This document shows, one piece after another, positions 50,295 through 59,070 of a stretch of 64,000 nt of DNA. The translations under genes were made by a program, and so were the position numbers. This DNA is from Paraperibacillus esterisolvens (GTDB lineage Bacteria > Bacillota > Bacilli > Bacillales > DSM-1321). The stretch lies in contig NZ_CP143545.1 in assembly GCF_046237625.1 (NCBI RefSeq), positions 930,001-994,000 of the forward strand, written 5' to 3'. Every line of letters begins with the position of its first letter. Position 1 is the stretch's first letter. The notes below the pieces were generated by a model. The model saw nothing but the letters and a program-made list of their open reading frames with translations. It ran no database searches and was not told the DNA's origin.

Positions 50295-51239
50295 ATGGAA
50301 AAAGGAATCGTACATTACGGGGTCGGTGAAGCATTCGATGCCTATATGTTTATCAAAAGCAGTGTGAAGGGGACAGCGAGTAACGGGAAACCCTTCCTGA
50401 CCCTGTATCTTTCAGATAAAACCGGTGACATTGAAGCAAAGCTCTGGGATATCAGCGATGACGATGAGAAAAAATATGTCCCGGAAAGTACGGTCAAATT
50501 ATCGGGAGAAGTGCAGAATTACCGCGGCAGAAGCCAGCTGAAAATCCGCAATATCAGGCTTACGAATGAAAATGATTCTATCAATCTGGCAGAATTAATC
50601 CCGACTGCACCGCTCAGCCAGGATGTAATGGCAGATAAAATTACTCAATATATTTTTGAAATGAGAAATCCAAGCATACAGAGGATCACAAGGCACCTTT
50701 TGAAAAAGCATTACCAGAAGTTCCTTACATATCCTGCAGCGACCAAGAATCACCATGAATTCATGTCCGGACTAGCTTATCATGTTGTAAGCATGCTGGA
50801 TTTGGCCAAAGGAATCGCAGAACTTTATCCAAGCCTTGACAGAGATCTTTTGTTTGCAGGAGTCATCCTTCATGACCTCGGGAAGGTATATGAGCTCTCC
50901 GGCCCGATTTCGGCCGCTTATACTGTAGAAGGAAATCTGCTTGGGCATATCACCATCATGGTCAATGAAATCGGCAAGGCAGCTGAAGAATTAGGAATAC
51001 AAGGAGAAGAGATCATGATCCTTCAGCATCTTGTCCTTTCACACCACGGCAAAGCCGAGTGGGGCAGCCCCAAGCCGCCGATGATCCGCGAAGCGGAAGT
51101 GCTGCATTATATTGACAATCTGGATGCGAAAATCAATATGCTGGACCGGGCACTTGAACGTGTGAAGCCGGGAGAGTATACCGAGAGAGTCTTTGCCCTC
51201 GATAACCGTTCATTTTATAAGCCGTCGTTCCACGAATAA
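50295..51239 (+). CDS. yhaM: 3'-5' exoribonuclease YhaM
   Basis: YhaM trims RNA and single-stranded DNA from the 3' end and takes part in mRNA turnover. The 314-residue length is standard. An N-terminal OB-fold domain (about 15-95; TLYLSDKTGDIEAKLWD) is followed by an HD hydrolase domain: HHEFMSGLAYHVV, AGVILHDLGKV and LSHHGKAEWGSPKPP supply the metal ligands. GGAGGAG precedes the ATG. It lies 58 nt after yhaN and may share a transcript. It is followed by two terminators. Confidence 0.93.
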   Translation: MEKGIVHYGVGEAFDAYMFIKSSVKGTASNGKPFLTLYLSDKTGDIEAKLWDISDDDEKKYVPESTVKLSGEVQNYRGRSQLKIRNIRLTNENDSINLAELIPTAPLSQDVMADKITQYIFEMRNPSIQRITRHLLKKHYQKFLTYPAATKNHHEFMSGLAYHVVSMLDLAKGIAELYPSLDRDLLFAGVILHDLGKVYELSGPISAAYTVEGNLLGHITIMVNEIGKAAEELGIQGEEIMILQHLVLSHHGKAEWGSPKPPMIREAEVLHYIDNLDAKINMLDRALERVKPGEYTERVFALDNRSFYKPSFHE

Positions 51240-51240
51240 G

Positions 51241-51268
51241 AATATGCCTCCTTTTGGAGGCATATTTC
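51241..51268 (+). terminator. yhaM terminator 1
   Basis: AATATGCCTCC and GGAGGCATATT form a perfect 11-bp stem around TTTT, directly after the stop codon. Confidence 0.7.
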
Positions 51269-51314
51269 CATTCTGCTGCAAAAGCAGTCCGTCATGGACA
51301 AACATGCAAATTTT

Positions 51315-51357
51315 TAAAAAACCTCCTCAAACATACTAGGTTAGAGGAGGTTTTTTT
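51315..51357 (+). terminator. yhaM terminator 2
   Basis: ACCTCCTC (51321-51328) and GAGGAGGT (51344-51351) pair, flanked by AAAAAA and TTTTTTT, so it can work in both directions. Confidence 0.8.
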
Positions 51358-51527
51358 ATTCTTTTCTCTTATTCTCGCAAATTTCTTATATATACGCGAA
51401 CCGTACGTATAGTGTTGGGGGAGGGGCGAAAATCAGATGACTTTTTTTCCCTCTGCTCGATTTTACTGTTAAACAAATTGTGCAGGCAGTTTAAATATGT
51501 ACATTTTACCAATTTTAAATTTTCTGT

Positions 51528-51553
51528 TAAGGACTTGTAAACTGTTCCGATAT
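51528..51553 (+). promoter_or_regulatory. Sigma-D-like promoter upstream of the chemoreceptor
   Basis: TAAG (51528-51531) and TCCGATAT (51546-51553) are 14 nt apart, close to the motility sigma-D consensus TAAA-N15-GCCGATAT. This gives a leader of about 225 nt. The rest of 51360-51784 is A+T-rich with no gene seen. Confidence 0.5.
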
Positions 51554-51784
51554 ATATATTAATCATTACTATTCTAAAATAGTGTATTGGGTTAAAGAAC
51601 CCTGAATTTAAATGTTCCAATCATGCACCGGTGCTGGTTCATTTTTATTTTAATCGAAACGGAAGAGTTCATCTCGCCTTCCGTTGTCAGCCATTTATAA
51701 CAAGTTATTCACAATACTCCAATATGGATAAAGCTCTTAAGTGGCCAGCAGAGATAGACAATTAGGAAAGTTAGGGAAAAGGAA

Positions 51785-53500
51785 ATGAAATGGTTTTTTA
51801 ATCTTAAAACTTCAGTCAAGTTAATTACATCATTCATATTGCTGGCTGTTATTGTGGCTGGGTTAGGGATTTATGGATTGACTAATATGAATGCATTGAA
51901 TGAAGATTTGAATTTAATGTATGAAGACAAAGTAGTCCCAATCAGCCAGCTTGGTGAAACTGAAACTTCCTATCAGAGGATCAGGGTAAATATCCGTGAT
52001 TTAGTTATGGTGGCTAAGACGCCGGAGAAGAAGGATGAATTCCAAAAGACAATCAGAGAAATACAAAAGGAAATGGAAGATAATATCAAGTCCTACGAAA
52101 ACACATACATGATAGAGCAAGAGAAAAAATATATAGATGAGTTAAAGCCGGCTCTAAATGCCTATTATGTATATTTAGAAGATGCAATTAAATTAGGATA
52201 TCAAAATGATGTTGATGGCTATCTTAAAATGGCTCCTGATTTTAAGGCTGCCGGAGATAAAGCCCAAAGCATCATCAGGGATTTAATCGAATATAATATT
52301 GAATTGAGCAGGAAGTCTGCTGAGGAATCCAATGCCCAGTACAGTTCTGCGCGGCTGTATACCATAGTTGTTATAGCAGCAGCAGTGATTTTCAGTATCG
52401 TTTTTGGATATGTTCTGTCGCAGATAATTTCAAGACCACTTAAAAAGGTCGTTGATTTAGTCGGTGATGTTGCACAGGGAGACTTATCAAAAACAACGGA
52501 TATAAATACGAAGGATGAAATCGGGGTCCTGGCAGCATCTGTTAATGACATGATCGTAAATCTGCGTAATACAGTAGGCAATATCATTCAGTCAGCAGAA
52601 AGTGTCGCTGCCTCCTCCCAGGAAATATCCGCTACAACTCAACAGATTGCAAGCGGAGCTACCAGCCAGGCGCATGATGCACAAACCATTACTGAATTGT
52701 TTACACAGATATCTAAAGGCGCTGAAATTCAATCCAATGATTCCCAAAAAATGGCCGGCCTGTTTAAGGAGTTAAACGAAGTAATTGATTCAGTCGCCAA
52801 AACGGCACAAGAAACGGCAATTATCGGCGAAGACCTGGCGAAGCAGTCTGAAGTGGGCGGCAGAGTCGTAAAGACGTCAATTGATGGGATGACAGAGGTA
52901 AGTGAACAGATGTCTCTCTTGGAAAAAGAGGCAAACAAAATTGGCGATATCATTAAGGTGATAGATGATATATCCAGCCAGACGAATCTGCTCTCGCTGA
53001 ATGCAGCAATCGAGGCGGCGCGTGCAGGGGAGCAAGGCAAAGGGTTCGCAGTGGTCGCGGATGAAGTCCGTCAGCTTGCAGAAAAAAGCAGCGAGGCAAC
53101 AAAGGAAATATCAGAGATCATTAAAGGTATTCAGAATAGAACACAAAGCAGTGTTGAGGCCGTAAAGGAAGGGGTGGATAACACCCATAAAACTGGAGAG
53201 GCATTTAGCACCATTGCAAAGATGGTAGCCCAGTCTTCTGCTAAAGTAGAAGAAATCCAAACAGCAAGCAAAGCACAATCAGCAAAATCAATGGATGTGA
53301 TGACATCAATTGAAAGCATTGCTTCATCAAGTGCCCAGCAGTCTGAACAGGCATCCGAAGTAATGACAGCCGTCGAAAGTATCGCAGCGGCTAGTGAAGA
53401 ATCAGCAGCGGCAAGCGAACAAACTGCCGCCACCTCACATTCTTTAGCTAATTTAGCGGAAGAATTAAACCATTCTGTTTCTATTTTCAAAGTAAATTAA
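51785..53500 (+). CDS. Methyl-accepting chemotaxis protein (4HB sensor, HAMP)
   Basis: A 571-residue chemoreceptor: first membrane helix at about 11-31, a helical sensor domain of 4HB type (about 35-190), a second helix at about 192-212, HAMP (about 213-265) and a long signalling coiled coil. The kinase-contact hairpin is TNLLSLNAAIEAARAGEQGKG followed by FAVVADEVRQLAE (about 400-435), the invariant MCP tip. Ligand is unknown. AAAAGGA lies close to the ATG. It sits between yhaM and yhaL, which are adjacent in B. subtilis, so it is an insertion in the conserved block. Confidence 0.92.
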   Translation: MKWFFNLKTSVKLITSFILLAVIVAGLGIYGLTNMNALNEDLNLMYEDKVVPISQLGETETSYQRIRVNIRDLVMVAKTPEKKDEFQKTIREIQKEMEDNIKSYENTYMIEQEKKYIDELKPALNAYYVYLEDAIKLGYQNDVDGYLKMAPDFKAAGDKAQSIIRDLIEYNIELSRKSAEESNAQYSSARLYTIVVIAAAVIFSIVFGYVLSQIISRPLKKVVDLVGDVAQGDLSKTTDINTKDEIGVLAASVNDMIVNLRNTVGNIIQSAESVAASSQEISATTQQIASGATSQAHDAQTITELFTQISKGAEIQSNDSQKMAGLFKELNEVIDSVAKTAQETAIIGEDLAKQSEVGGRVVKTSIDGMTEVSEQMSLLEKEANKIGDIIKVIDDISSQTNLLSLNAAIEAARAGEQGKGFAVVADEVRQLAEKSSEATKEISEIIKGIQNRTQSSVEAVKEGVDNTHKTGEAFSTIAKMVAQSSAKVEEIQTASKAQSAKSMDVMTSIESIASSSAQQSEQASEVMTAVESIAAASEESAAASEQTAATSHSLANLAEELNHSVSIFKVN

Positions 53501-53833
53501 TTAAGTTTAGATACTTTTTATTAGAGCATATTTTGAACACGTGCAGCCGGCTTTCCTCACACGACAGGGATATTACGAGTACAAGCCCCCGAGAGGAAAC
53601 GTAAGCAAAACTCCGCTCGTTACAGAAAATCGGTCTCCACCTCACATAAAAAATTACAGTAGATTCTGTATGACTATTCAACCAATAAAAACTCTGTAAA
53701 ATTTATAGATTTTCTTGGACGGACTTGTTTTTCAACAACGTGCGATTATGCCTCCTCCCGGGGGCATATTTTATTTTTCGGAAGCATACATTGGTGGAAG
53801 AAAAAGGACAGCCTATTTTGAGGGGGGACCATC
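53501..53833. other. Intergenic region before yhaL
   Basis: No gene with a ribosome binding site is evident; a 64-codon minus-strand frame (53487-53681) overlaps the chemoreceptor end and looks like chance. A hairpin ATGCCTCC...GGGGGCAT at 53748-53767, followed by T-rich sequence, lies near its right end and could be the late terminator of the chemoreceptor gene. Confidence 0.45.
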
Positions 53834-54043
53834 ATGCCGGTATGGGTATGGTTTGTGTTGGCGGGGATTGTCAGCAGTGCGATCATGACGGTGAAAACGG
53901 CCAGGGAAGACCGGAAGCAGGAAATGGCATGGATTGAAGAGGAAGGCATGAAGTTCATGAACAGGATGGAAGAGGAAAAAAGAAAGCGCAGCGGCCTCCT
54001 GGCAGATGACGAGGAAGTGGATCAGCAAGAGATTATTATATAG
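53834..54043 (+). CDS. yhaL: Sporulation protein YhaL
   Basis: A 69-residue protein with an N-terminal membrane helix (VWVWFVLAGIVSSAIMTV) and a long charged cytoplasmic-type tail rich in Glu and Lys (MKFMNRMEEEKRKRSG). This fits B. subtilis YhaL, a sporulation-associated protein encoded beside prsA. GGGGGGACC precedes the ATG. It shares a bidirectional terminator with prsA, which points the other way. Confidence 0.82.
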   Translation: MPVWVWFVLAGIVSSAIMTVKTAREDRKQEMAWIEEEGMKFMNRMEEEKRKRSGLLADDEEVDQQEIII

Positions 54044-54044
54044 G

Positions 54045-54083
54045 CAAAAAAAACAGGCGGAACCAGGTTCCGCCCTTTTTTTT
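54045..54083. terminator. Bidirectional terminator (yhaL / prsA)
   Basis: GGCGGAACC and GGTTCCGCC pair around one base, flanked by eight A and eight T residues. Confidence 0.9.
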
Positions 54084-54087
54084 GTAA

Positions 54088-54966
54088 TTATTGCTGCTGT
54101 TGTGGCTGTGCAGGTGGTGCATCCAAAGCCTTTTTAAGGTCTTTGTCCTTGATGTCCACATCAGCGGCTTTCAGCTCCCGGTCCATCGCTTTTTGAACGA
54201 TTTCTGGAGTAAGCTTGGCCACTTTTACCTGATAGGTAAGCTCTTTTTTCATATCTTCAAAGGATTTCTTTTCTTTTTTGTCAGTAACCTGGATGATGTG
54301 GTAGCCATGCTCAGACTTCACAGGCCCGCTGATCTGGTTTTTATCCAGTTTATAGGCAGCCGTTTCAAATTCAGGAACCATCTTGCCTGGCCCGAACCAG
54401 CCGAGGTCTCCGCCTTGTTCGGCAGATCCTGGATCCTTGGAATACTTCTTGGCCAGGTCTTCGAATTTTTCTCCCTTATCAAGCTTTTGCTTCACTTCTT
54501 TGGCAGTCTTCTCATCCTGAACAAGAATGTGGCGGGCTTTGATCTCCGGCTTGAAGTTATCGTAAGCATCCTTCACTTCTTTATCTGTCGCCTTTACATC
54601 CTTGACAGCGGCTTTTTCCTGGAGAAGGCCGATCTTGAAGGATCTCTTCAAATCGTTTTCATCCTTGTAGCCATACTGCTGGAGGGCAGCGTCGAACTGC
54701 GGTCCAAGCTCCTGCTTCACCTGGTCGACTTTTGCGTTAACATCCTTCTTGGATACTTTATATTTGTCAGAAAGAACTTCCTCATATACAAGCTCCTGCA
54801 GGACTTTATTTCCATAACGAGTCTTCATGGCTTCATATAGCTCGTCCTTTGTTACTTCTCCAGACTTTGTTTTAACGATTTCATCGGAGCTTCCGCCATT
54901 ATTGCTGCAAGCTGACAATCCGATAAGACCGGCTGTAACGGCAATGGATAATGCCCATTTTTTCAT
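54088..54966 (-). CDS. prsA: PrsA foldase lipoprotein (parvulin-type PPIase)
   Basis: PrsA helps secreted proteins fold on the outside of the membrane. The 292-residue precursor starts MKKWALSIAVTAGLIGLSAC; Cys20 in the lipobox LSAC would be lipidated. The N-terminal chaperone region (about 30-130) is followed by a parvulin peptidyl-prolyl isomerase domain (about 133-225: KARHILVQDEKTAKEV, GGDLGWFGPGKMVPEFE, GYHIIQV) and a Lys-rich tail ending in poly-Gln. It would support secretion of the amidase, pullulanase and PBP encoded here. Confidence 0.94.
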   Translation of the reverse strand: MKKWALSIAVTAGLIGLSACSNNGGSSDEIVKTKSGEVTKDELYEAMKTRYGNKVLQELVYEEVLSDKYKVSKKDVNAKVDQVKQELGPQFDAALQQYGYKDENDLKRSFKIGLLQEKAAVKDVKATDKEVKDAYDNFKPEIKARHILVQDEKTAKEVKQKLDKGEKFEDLAKKYSKDPGSAEQGGDLGWFGPGKMVPEFETAAYKLDKNQISGPVKSEHGYHIIQVTDKKEKKSFEDMKKELTYQVKVAKLTPEIVQKAMDRELKAADVDIKDKDLKKALDAPPAQPQQQQ

Positions 54967-55240
54967 GCTTTAACAACTCCTGTTTTGTTATTTCGGGTCT
55001 ATGTAAAACCCACAAGGATAACTATAACATAAATCACAACAGAGGGAAAAAATTTATGGAAAGATTGGATTTTTTTCAGAAAACCTGGTTAATCTGCCTA
55101 ATCAAGGAAGGGGCAGACACATATGATAACTTGAAATGAAATGGTGAAGGGCGAATAGGCAGCCGTCAGGCAGGAGCATTCGGCAGACCATTCCATTCTG
55201 AACAGGTCAAAGTCCTTTTTTAGGGAAAGGAGGAAATAGC

Positions 55241-55327
55241 ATGTCAGGAGCTTACGGCGGAGGCTTTGCGTTACTGGTTGTACTCTTCATCCTCTTAATT
55301 ATCATTGGTGCAGCCTGGTGGAGCTAA
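55241..55327 (+). CDS. YjcZ-family sporulation micro-protein
   Basis: AAAGGAGG is 7 nt before the ATG at 55241. The 28-residue product reads MSGAYGGGFALLVVLFILLI then ends in IIGAAWWS: a Gly/Ala/Tyr-rich head and one membrane helix, the pattern of the YjcZ family of spore-associated small membrane proteins (B. subtilis YjcZ, YhdX-type). A terminator follows. Such proteins are probably inserted into spore or cell membranes; the molecular role is unknown. Confidence 0.8.
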   Translation: MSGAYGGGFALLVVLFILLIIIGAAWWS

Positions 55328-55336
55328 TAAATAAAC

Positions 55337-55367
55337 AAAAAGGTGAAGCATCGGCGCTTCACCTTTT
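55337..55367. terminator. Terminator after the YjcZ-like gene
   Basis: AAAAGGTGAAGC and GCTTCACCTTTT form a perfect stem around a short loop; it could also end the converging minus-strand gene. Confidence 0.82.
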
Positions 55368-55377
55368 GACATTTGTA

Positions 55378-55560
55378 TCATGTGAACAATGTTTCAATAT
55401 ATGAGGAAATCAGCAAAATCGTGATTAGAATATTAATCGTACGGAATACTCCCGGCTGGCGTTCTTCGGGGATTTCTTTCTGTACGCATAAAGAAGCGGT
55501 CATTTGGTTCGTAAAATATAAGATAAACATAGCTAGAAGACTAAAAAACAGTGATATCAA
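55378..55560 (-). CDS. 60-aa membrane hypothetical protein
   Basis: A TTG at 55560 preceded by AAGGGGGG at 8 nt opens a 60-residue frame with two predicted membrane helices: ISLFFSLLAMFILYF near the start and INILITILLISSYIETLF at the C-terminus. A short basic/acidic loop (CVQKEIPEERQPG) separates them. It is convergent with the YjcZ-like gene and shares its terminator. I do not recognise a family; it occupies the neighbourhood where B. subtilis has yhaI/yhaJ/yhaK, which I could not identify here. Confidence 0.6.
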   Translation of the reverse strand: MISLFFSLLAMFILYFTNQMTASLCVQKEIPEERQPGVFRTINILITILLISSYIETLFT

Positions 55561-55753
55561 TCCGAAATCCCCCCTTGAAAAATGACAATTGTATAAATAC
55601 GATAACAAAATTTTAGTTAAAAAGATAGTAGTAGACCTTGAGGGGCCTGTATATTTAACACTGGGGACAGGGAGATACCTGCATGTCCTTTAGGAGGATA
55701 GGAAGAGGAGGTAGGCATGTGATTGTGAAATATCGAACAAGACTGGCTGGCGG

Positions 55754-55785
55754 AAAAAGCGGATCAGGCTTTCGCATCCGCTTTT
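55754..55785 (-). terminator. scoC terminator
   Basis: AAAAAGCGGAT and ATCCGCTTTT pair around CAGGCTTTCGC; the A-run on the plus strand gives the U-tract for the minus-strand transcript. Confidence 0.8.
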
Positions 55786-55803
55786 ATCAACCCTGGAATA
55801 CTT

Positions 55804-56382
55804 CTACAGTGAATTCAGGTCCTTTACCGTTTCCTTTTTCTCAATGGTCCCATTGACATCCGTAAACTCTTTTTCAATATTTGCGAAAGAGGCTTCGAAT
55901 ATTTCCATGAAGTCCTCTCCGTATATATTGCGGATGACTGCCATCATTTCAAGCATATCCGGAAATTTTCCATAGAGCTTACGGAGGGGAAGTGCGCCGC
56001 TGAACGCAGCATTGTTTGACGGCTCGTATGCTTCCATAAGGCTGAGCAGGATCTTTTCTCCATCGGGAGTTATTTGGATATAAGTATTGCGTTTATCATT
56101 TTCTTTTTTTGAGAACTTAAGGAGGCCGCGTTCCTCGAGTTTTTTGGAAAAGTTAAAGGCAGTTGAAACATGCATAACCCCAAATTTTGCCACATCGGAA
56201 ATAGAAGCTCCGTTAAGATGATAGGCAATCCATAGAATATGGTGCTCATTGATATTTAAGTCATAAGGTTTGATCCATTGCTGCCAGTCCTTTTCTATCG
56301 ATTTCCACAAGGCTTTGCTTAACTGGGCTATTCTTTGGCTGAATAGCATCGCTTCTTTCATAGAATAATTGTTTTCAGGCAT
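55804..56382 (-). CDS. scoC: ScoC (Hpr), MarR-family transition-state regulator
   Basis: ScoC represses extracellular protease, sporulation and transport genes during the transition from growth. The 192-residue protein shows the ScoC sequence KALWKSIEKDWQQWIKPYDL, then INEHHILWIAYHLNGASISD and the winged helix (FGVMHVSTAFNFSKKLEERG). I use the ATG at 56382, with GTGGGTGA 7 nt upstream; the in-frame GTG at 56397 is itself part of that site. It lies opposite to the conserved yhaH/trpP genes but in the same order as in B. subtilis. Confidence 0.93.
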   Translation of the reverse strand: MPENNYSMKEAMLFSQRIAQLSKALWKSIEKDWQQWIKPYDLNINEHHILWIAYHLNGASISDVAKFGVMHVSTAFNFSKKLEERGLLKFSKKENDKRNTYIQITPDGEKILLSLMEAYEPSNNAAFSGALPLRKLYGKFPDMLEMMAVIRNIYGEDFMEIFEASFANIEKEFTDVNGTIEKKETVKDLNSL

Positions 56383-56692
56383 GTTTGATTCACCCACTTT
56401 TTAGTAATCTCTTTCCTAATATTATGACAATAAAATAAAAACATATAAAGTAAAATAACAAAATTTTTTGACTTTGAAGAATAAAAATATGAAAGAAGAG
56501 CAAAAAAGGCTTTAAATAGATGGGTTTTATGTCTTACGGTTAGCAGTTGAATGATTGGCGGCCAGCAAGACGGCGGGAGGGTGGTTTTTATTTCCTTTTA
56601 TTAAGATAACATTGCTCGAACAAACTATACAGTTTGAAAAAGGCTTGGTTCCCCAAGCCTTTTCAAACTTTCCTGCCTGTTCATTCAGCCGG
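56383..56692. other. Region between scoC and yhaH
   Basis: Contains the scoC upstream region (A+T-rich, to about 56500) and the yhaH terminator at 56632-56668. No other gene seen. Confidence 0.45.
56632..56668. terminator. yhaH terminator
   Basis: GTTTGAAAAAGGCTTGG and CCAAGCCTTTTCAAAC pair around a 4-nt loop; A- and T-rich flanks allow bidirectional use. Confidence 0.8.
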
Positions 56693-57064
56693 TTATTTTT
56701 CGGAAGGAGAAGGTTTTTTTACGACCCCTTCAAGCTCCTGGATGGCTCCTTCAATTTCAGAAATCCTCATCTGGATTTCTTCCTTGTGGGGCTGGATGTC
56801 CTGTTTCCAATTTTCCATCAGGTTCTTAATCTCGGCCGAGAAAGCTTTCACACTTTCCTTGCTCGTCAGGGATGCGGATACGGCCTCATTCTTTACATCC
56901 ATCGCCTTTCCCTTGATTTCCTTAAGAAGGTCAAGGATTTCATCCTTATTATCCTGTATTCTTTTCTTTAATTCCCTGCCAGAGGAAGGGGTGGTCAATA
57001 GGGTGCCTGCTCCGGCAGCGATAGCTCCGGTCAATATCCCCAGCAATAACGATTTTACTTTCAT
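56693..57064 (-). CDS. yhaH: YtxH-domain protein YhaH
   Basis: A 123-residue protein with an N-terminal membrane helix (LLLGILTGAIAAGAGTLL) followed by TTPSSGRELKKRIQDNKDEI, the YtxH signature, and a long amphipathic helical tail ending in Lys/Pro/Ser. Proteins of this type are small stress-associated membrane proteins. GAGGTGATC precedes the ATG at 57064. The position between scoC and trpP matches B. subtilis yhaH. Confidence 0.88.
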   Translation of the reverse strand: MKVKSLLLGILTGAIAAGAGTLLTTPSSGRELKKRIQDNKDEILDLLKEIKGKAMDVKNEAVSASLTSKESVKAFSAEIKNLMENWKQDIQPHKEEIQMRISEIEGAIQELEGVVKKPSPSEK

Positions 57065-57308
57065 GCGATCACCTCATCATTTACAATTTTCTACATAAAG
57101 AAGAAAAACCCTTTTTTTATAGTAGCAAAATAATAAATTTCTTCTCCGTATTTGTATATCACAAAAACATTATCTTAAAACAACTTATTTGAAATTGGCA
57201 GGAAAATTTAGTGAAAATCCGCCAGCCTGAGGAAAAGGGCGCTCTTTAAAGTATATGGCTCCAGCCCAGTTTTAGTGCGTAATTTCGTTGTTCCTGAAAG
57301 TTGGCACA

Positions 57309-57338
57309 TAAAAAGCCGCCCGGTATTGAAGGGCGGCT
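57309..57338 (-). terminator. trpP terminator
   Basis: AGCCGCCC and GGGCGGCT pair; on the minus strand this is followed by UUUUUAU. Confidence 0.82.
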
Positions 57339-57344
57339 GGGTAA

Positions 57345-57872
57345 TTAATTTTTAATGGCCGGCTGCAGATTTGAACGCCTCAGAATCTTGGTGACAACCG
57401 GATGTATCAATGCCATTGCAGCAATATTGAAGACCGCGGCAGGCAGGACGACGGCTGCAAAAAGTCCCATGAATCCTGCTGAACCCGGGAGTCCGGAAAT
57501 CAAGAGCGCCGAGCCGAGGAAGATCGCTCCGGAAATTAGTGTGCCAATACCTGTCAATGCAGAGACCGCAAAGATGGACTGGTTTTTCTTTATGGCGGCA
57601 AACAGCATATACACAAGGAAGGCTGTTGCAAACTTATCAATGATATTAGGTATCAGTCCGCCTGGGAAGGTAGAGGTAATGCCAGAAAGGATTCCCGTCA
57701 AAACTCCAAGCAGTAAAACATTCTTTTTTTCAGTGAATAAAAAAATCCCCAAAAACATCATCACGAGCATGAGGTCCGGCTTCATGCCAAGGATAAATCC
57801 CGGAATGATTAAATGCAGGGCTGCTCCAATCCCGACCAATAGTGAAAGGGATACAAGTGTTTTCGTATTCAA
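57345..57872 (-). CDS. trpP: Tryptophan transporter TrpP
   Basis: A 175-residue membrane protein with about five helices, of the ECF S-component-like TrpP family, probably a tryptophan importer. It opens MNTKTLVSLSLLVGIGAALH and contains KPDLMLVMMFLGIFLF and FPGGLIPNIIDKFATAF. The TTG start at 57872 has AGGAGAG upstream, inside an array of UAG/GAG triplets that resembles a TRAP-binding site, so translation is probably shut off by TRAP when tryptophan is plentiful. The B. subtilis gene at this place (yhaG) is controlled in this way. Confidence 0.9.
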   Translation of the reverse strand: MNTKTLVSLSLLVGIGAALHLIIPGFILGMKPDLMLVMMFLGIFLFTEKKNVLLLGVLTGILSGITSTFPGGLIPNIIDKFATAFLVYMLFAAIKKNQSIFAVSALTGIGTLISGAIFLGSALLISGLPGSAGFMGLFAAVVLPAAVFNIAAMALIHPVVTKILRRSNLQPAIKN

Positions 57873-57874
57873 TT

Positions 57875-57902
57875 CTCATCTCTCCTAAGCTTAGCTAAGC
57901 TA
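57875..57902 (-). promoter_or_regulatory. TRAP-binding-like triplet array over the trpP ribosome binding site
   Basis: Reading the minus strand toward the start codon, six triplets, UAG, UAG, AAG, UAG, GAG, GAG, follow one another with exactly two bases between each. They end 2 nt before the TTG. Five of six are the (G/U)AG form that TRAP binds, with the preferred 2-nt spacing. The Shine-Dalgarno GGAGAG is inside. Another GAG lies further upstream. Confidence 0.72.
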
Positions 57903-57987
57903 AAATGTATTTCTCCCCCGACAGTGCACTCATTGCCTGGCGCGAAGAGATTATGCTGTGAATTATAACATGATTACCTGAAAAACA

Positions 57988-59070
57988 CTAATTCTTTTTC
58001 CTGAAGTTCTCCATGAATGTGATGAGTCTTTCTACATGGGCGGACGGGACAGCATTGTAGATGGACGCCCGGCAGCCTCCTATTGACCTGTGGCCGCCAA
58101 GTCCGGTGAATCCGGCCTTTTTGGCTTCTGACAGAAATCTCTTGGTTCTTTCTCCATCTGGCAGGGTGAAGGTTACGTTCATAAGGGATCTGTGAGCAGG
58201 CTCGGCATGTCCTTTATAGAAGCCGCCGCTTGTATCTATGGCATTGTACAGCATGCCCGCTTTTTCTTCATTCATCTGTTCAAGTCCGGCGGTGCCGCCT
58301 TGCTCTTCTGCCCATTCGAGAACAAGAGATAACAGGTAAATGGCGAATGATGGCGGGGTGTTGTAGAGTGAGTTGTTTTTATGGTACGTATTATAATCAA
58401 GCATTGATGGCAGATTTTTCATCTCTCTGCCGATCAGGTCCTTGCGGATGATGACCACTGTAACCCCGGAAGGCCCCAGGTTTTTCTGTGCACCTGCGTA
58501 TATGAGACCGAATTTCGATACATCAATGGCTCTGCTCAAGATGTCACTCGACATATCTGCGACAAGCGGAATGGAGCCGCAATCGGGAAATTTCTTCCAC
58601 TGTGTCCCGTAAATCGTGTTATTGCTTGTGATATGAAGATAAGAAGCTCCGCTGAAGTCTGAAAGGCTGCCTGCTGAAGGTATATACGCATAATTTCCGG
58701 TCTTTGAGGATGCGGCTATTTGCGGGCTGCCGAGCTTTTCAGCCTCGGCAAGCGCCTTTTCAGACCAGGAACCTGTAAGAACATAGGAACCGCTCCTCCC
58801 GTCTGTTCCAAGATTCATTGGAACCATTGTAAATTGCAGGGATGCGCCGCCCTGGATAAATAAGATATCATGGGTATCAGGAATGCTCATCAAACGGACC
58901 AGGCGGTCCTTTGCACTGGCCAGGATAGACTCGAATTCACTGCTGCGGTGGCTCATTTCAAGAACAGACATCCCTGTTCCGCCAAAATCCAGCCATTCTT
59001 TCTGTGCCTTTTGCAAAACCTCAAGCGGCAGTGCAGCAGGTCCTGCATTAAAATTAAGCGCTCTTTCCAT
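57988..59070 (-). CDS. serC: Phosphoserine aminotransferase
   Basis: SerC converts 3-phosphohydroxypyruvate and glutamate to phosphoserine with PLP in serine biosynthesis. The 360-residue length is standard. The start MERALNFNAGPAALPLEVL is the family N-terminus; the PLP Lys lies in GLIYAGAQKNLGPSGVT near residue 196, and GLGGHRSIGGCRASIYNA near the C-terminus binds the substrate phosphate. GGAGGGATACCC precedes the ATG. No clear terminator follows. Confidence 0.95.
   Translation of the reverse strand: MERALNFNAGPAALPLEVLQKAQKEWLDFGGTGMSVLEMSHRSSEFESILASAKDRLVRLMSIPDTHDILFIQGGASLQFTMVPMNLGTDGRSGSYVLTGSWSEKALAEAEKLGSPQIAASSKTGNYAYIPSAGSLSDFSGASYLHITSNNTIYGTQWKKFPDCGSIPLVADMSSDILSRAIDVSKFGLIYAGAQKNLGPSGVTVVIIRKDLIGREMKNLPSMLDYNTYHKNNSLYNTPPSFAIYLLSLVLEWAEEQGGTAGLEQMNEEKAGMLYNAIDTSGGFYKGHAEPAHRSLMNVTFTLPDGERTKRFLSEAKKAGFTGLGGHRSIGGCRASIYNAVPSAHVERLITFMENFRKKN

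Noticed and set aside
53487..53681. Minus-strand 64-codon frame after the chemoreceptor
   Set aside because: No Shine-Dalgarno site and overlap with the chemoreceptor end; no recognisable family.
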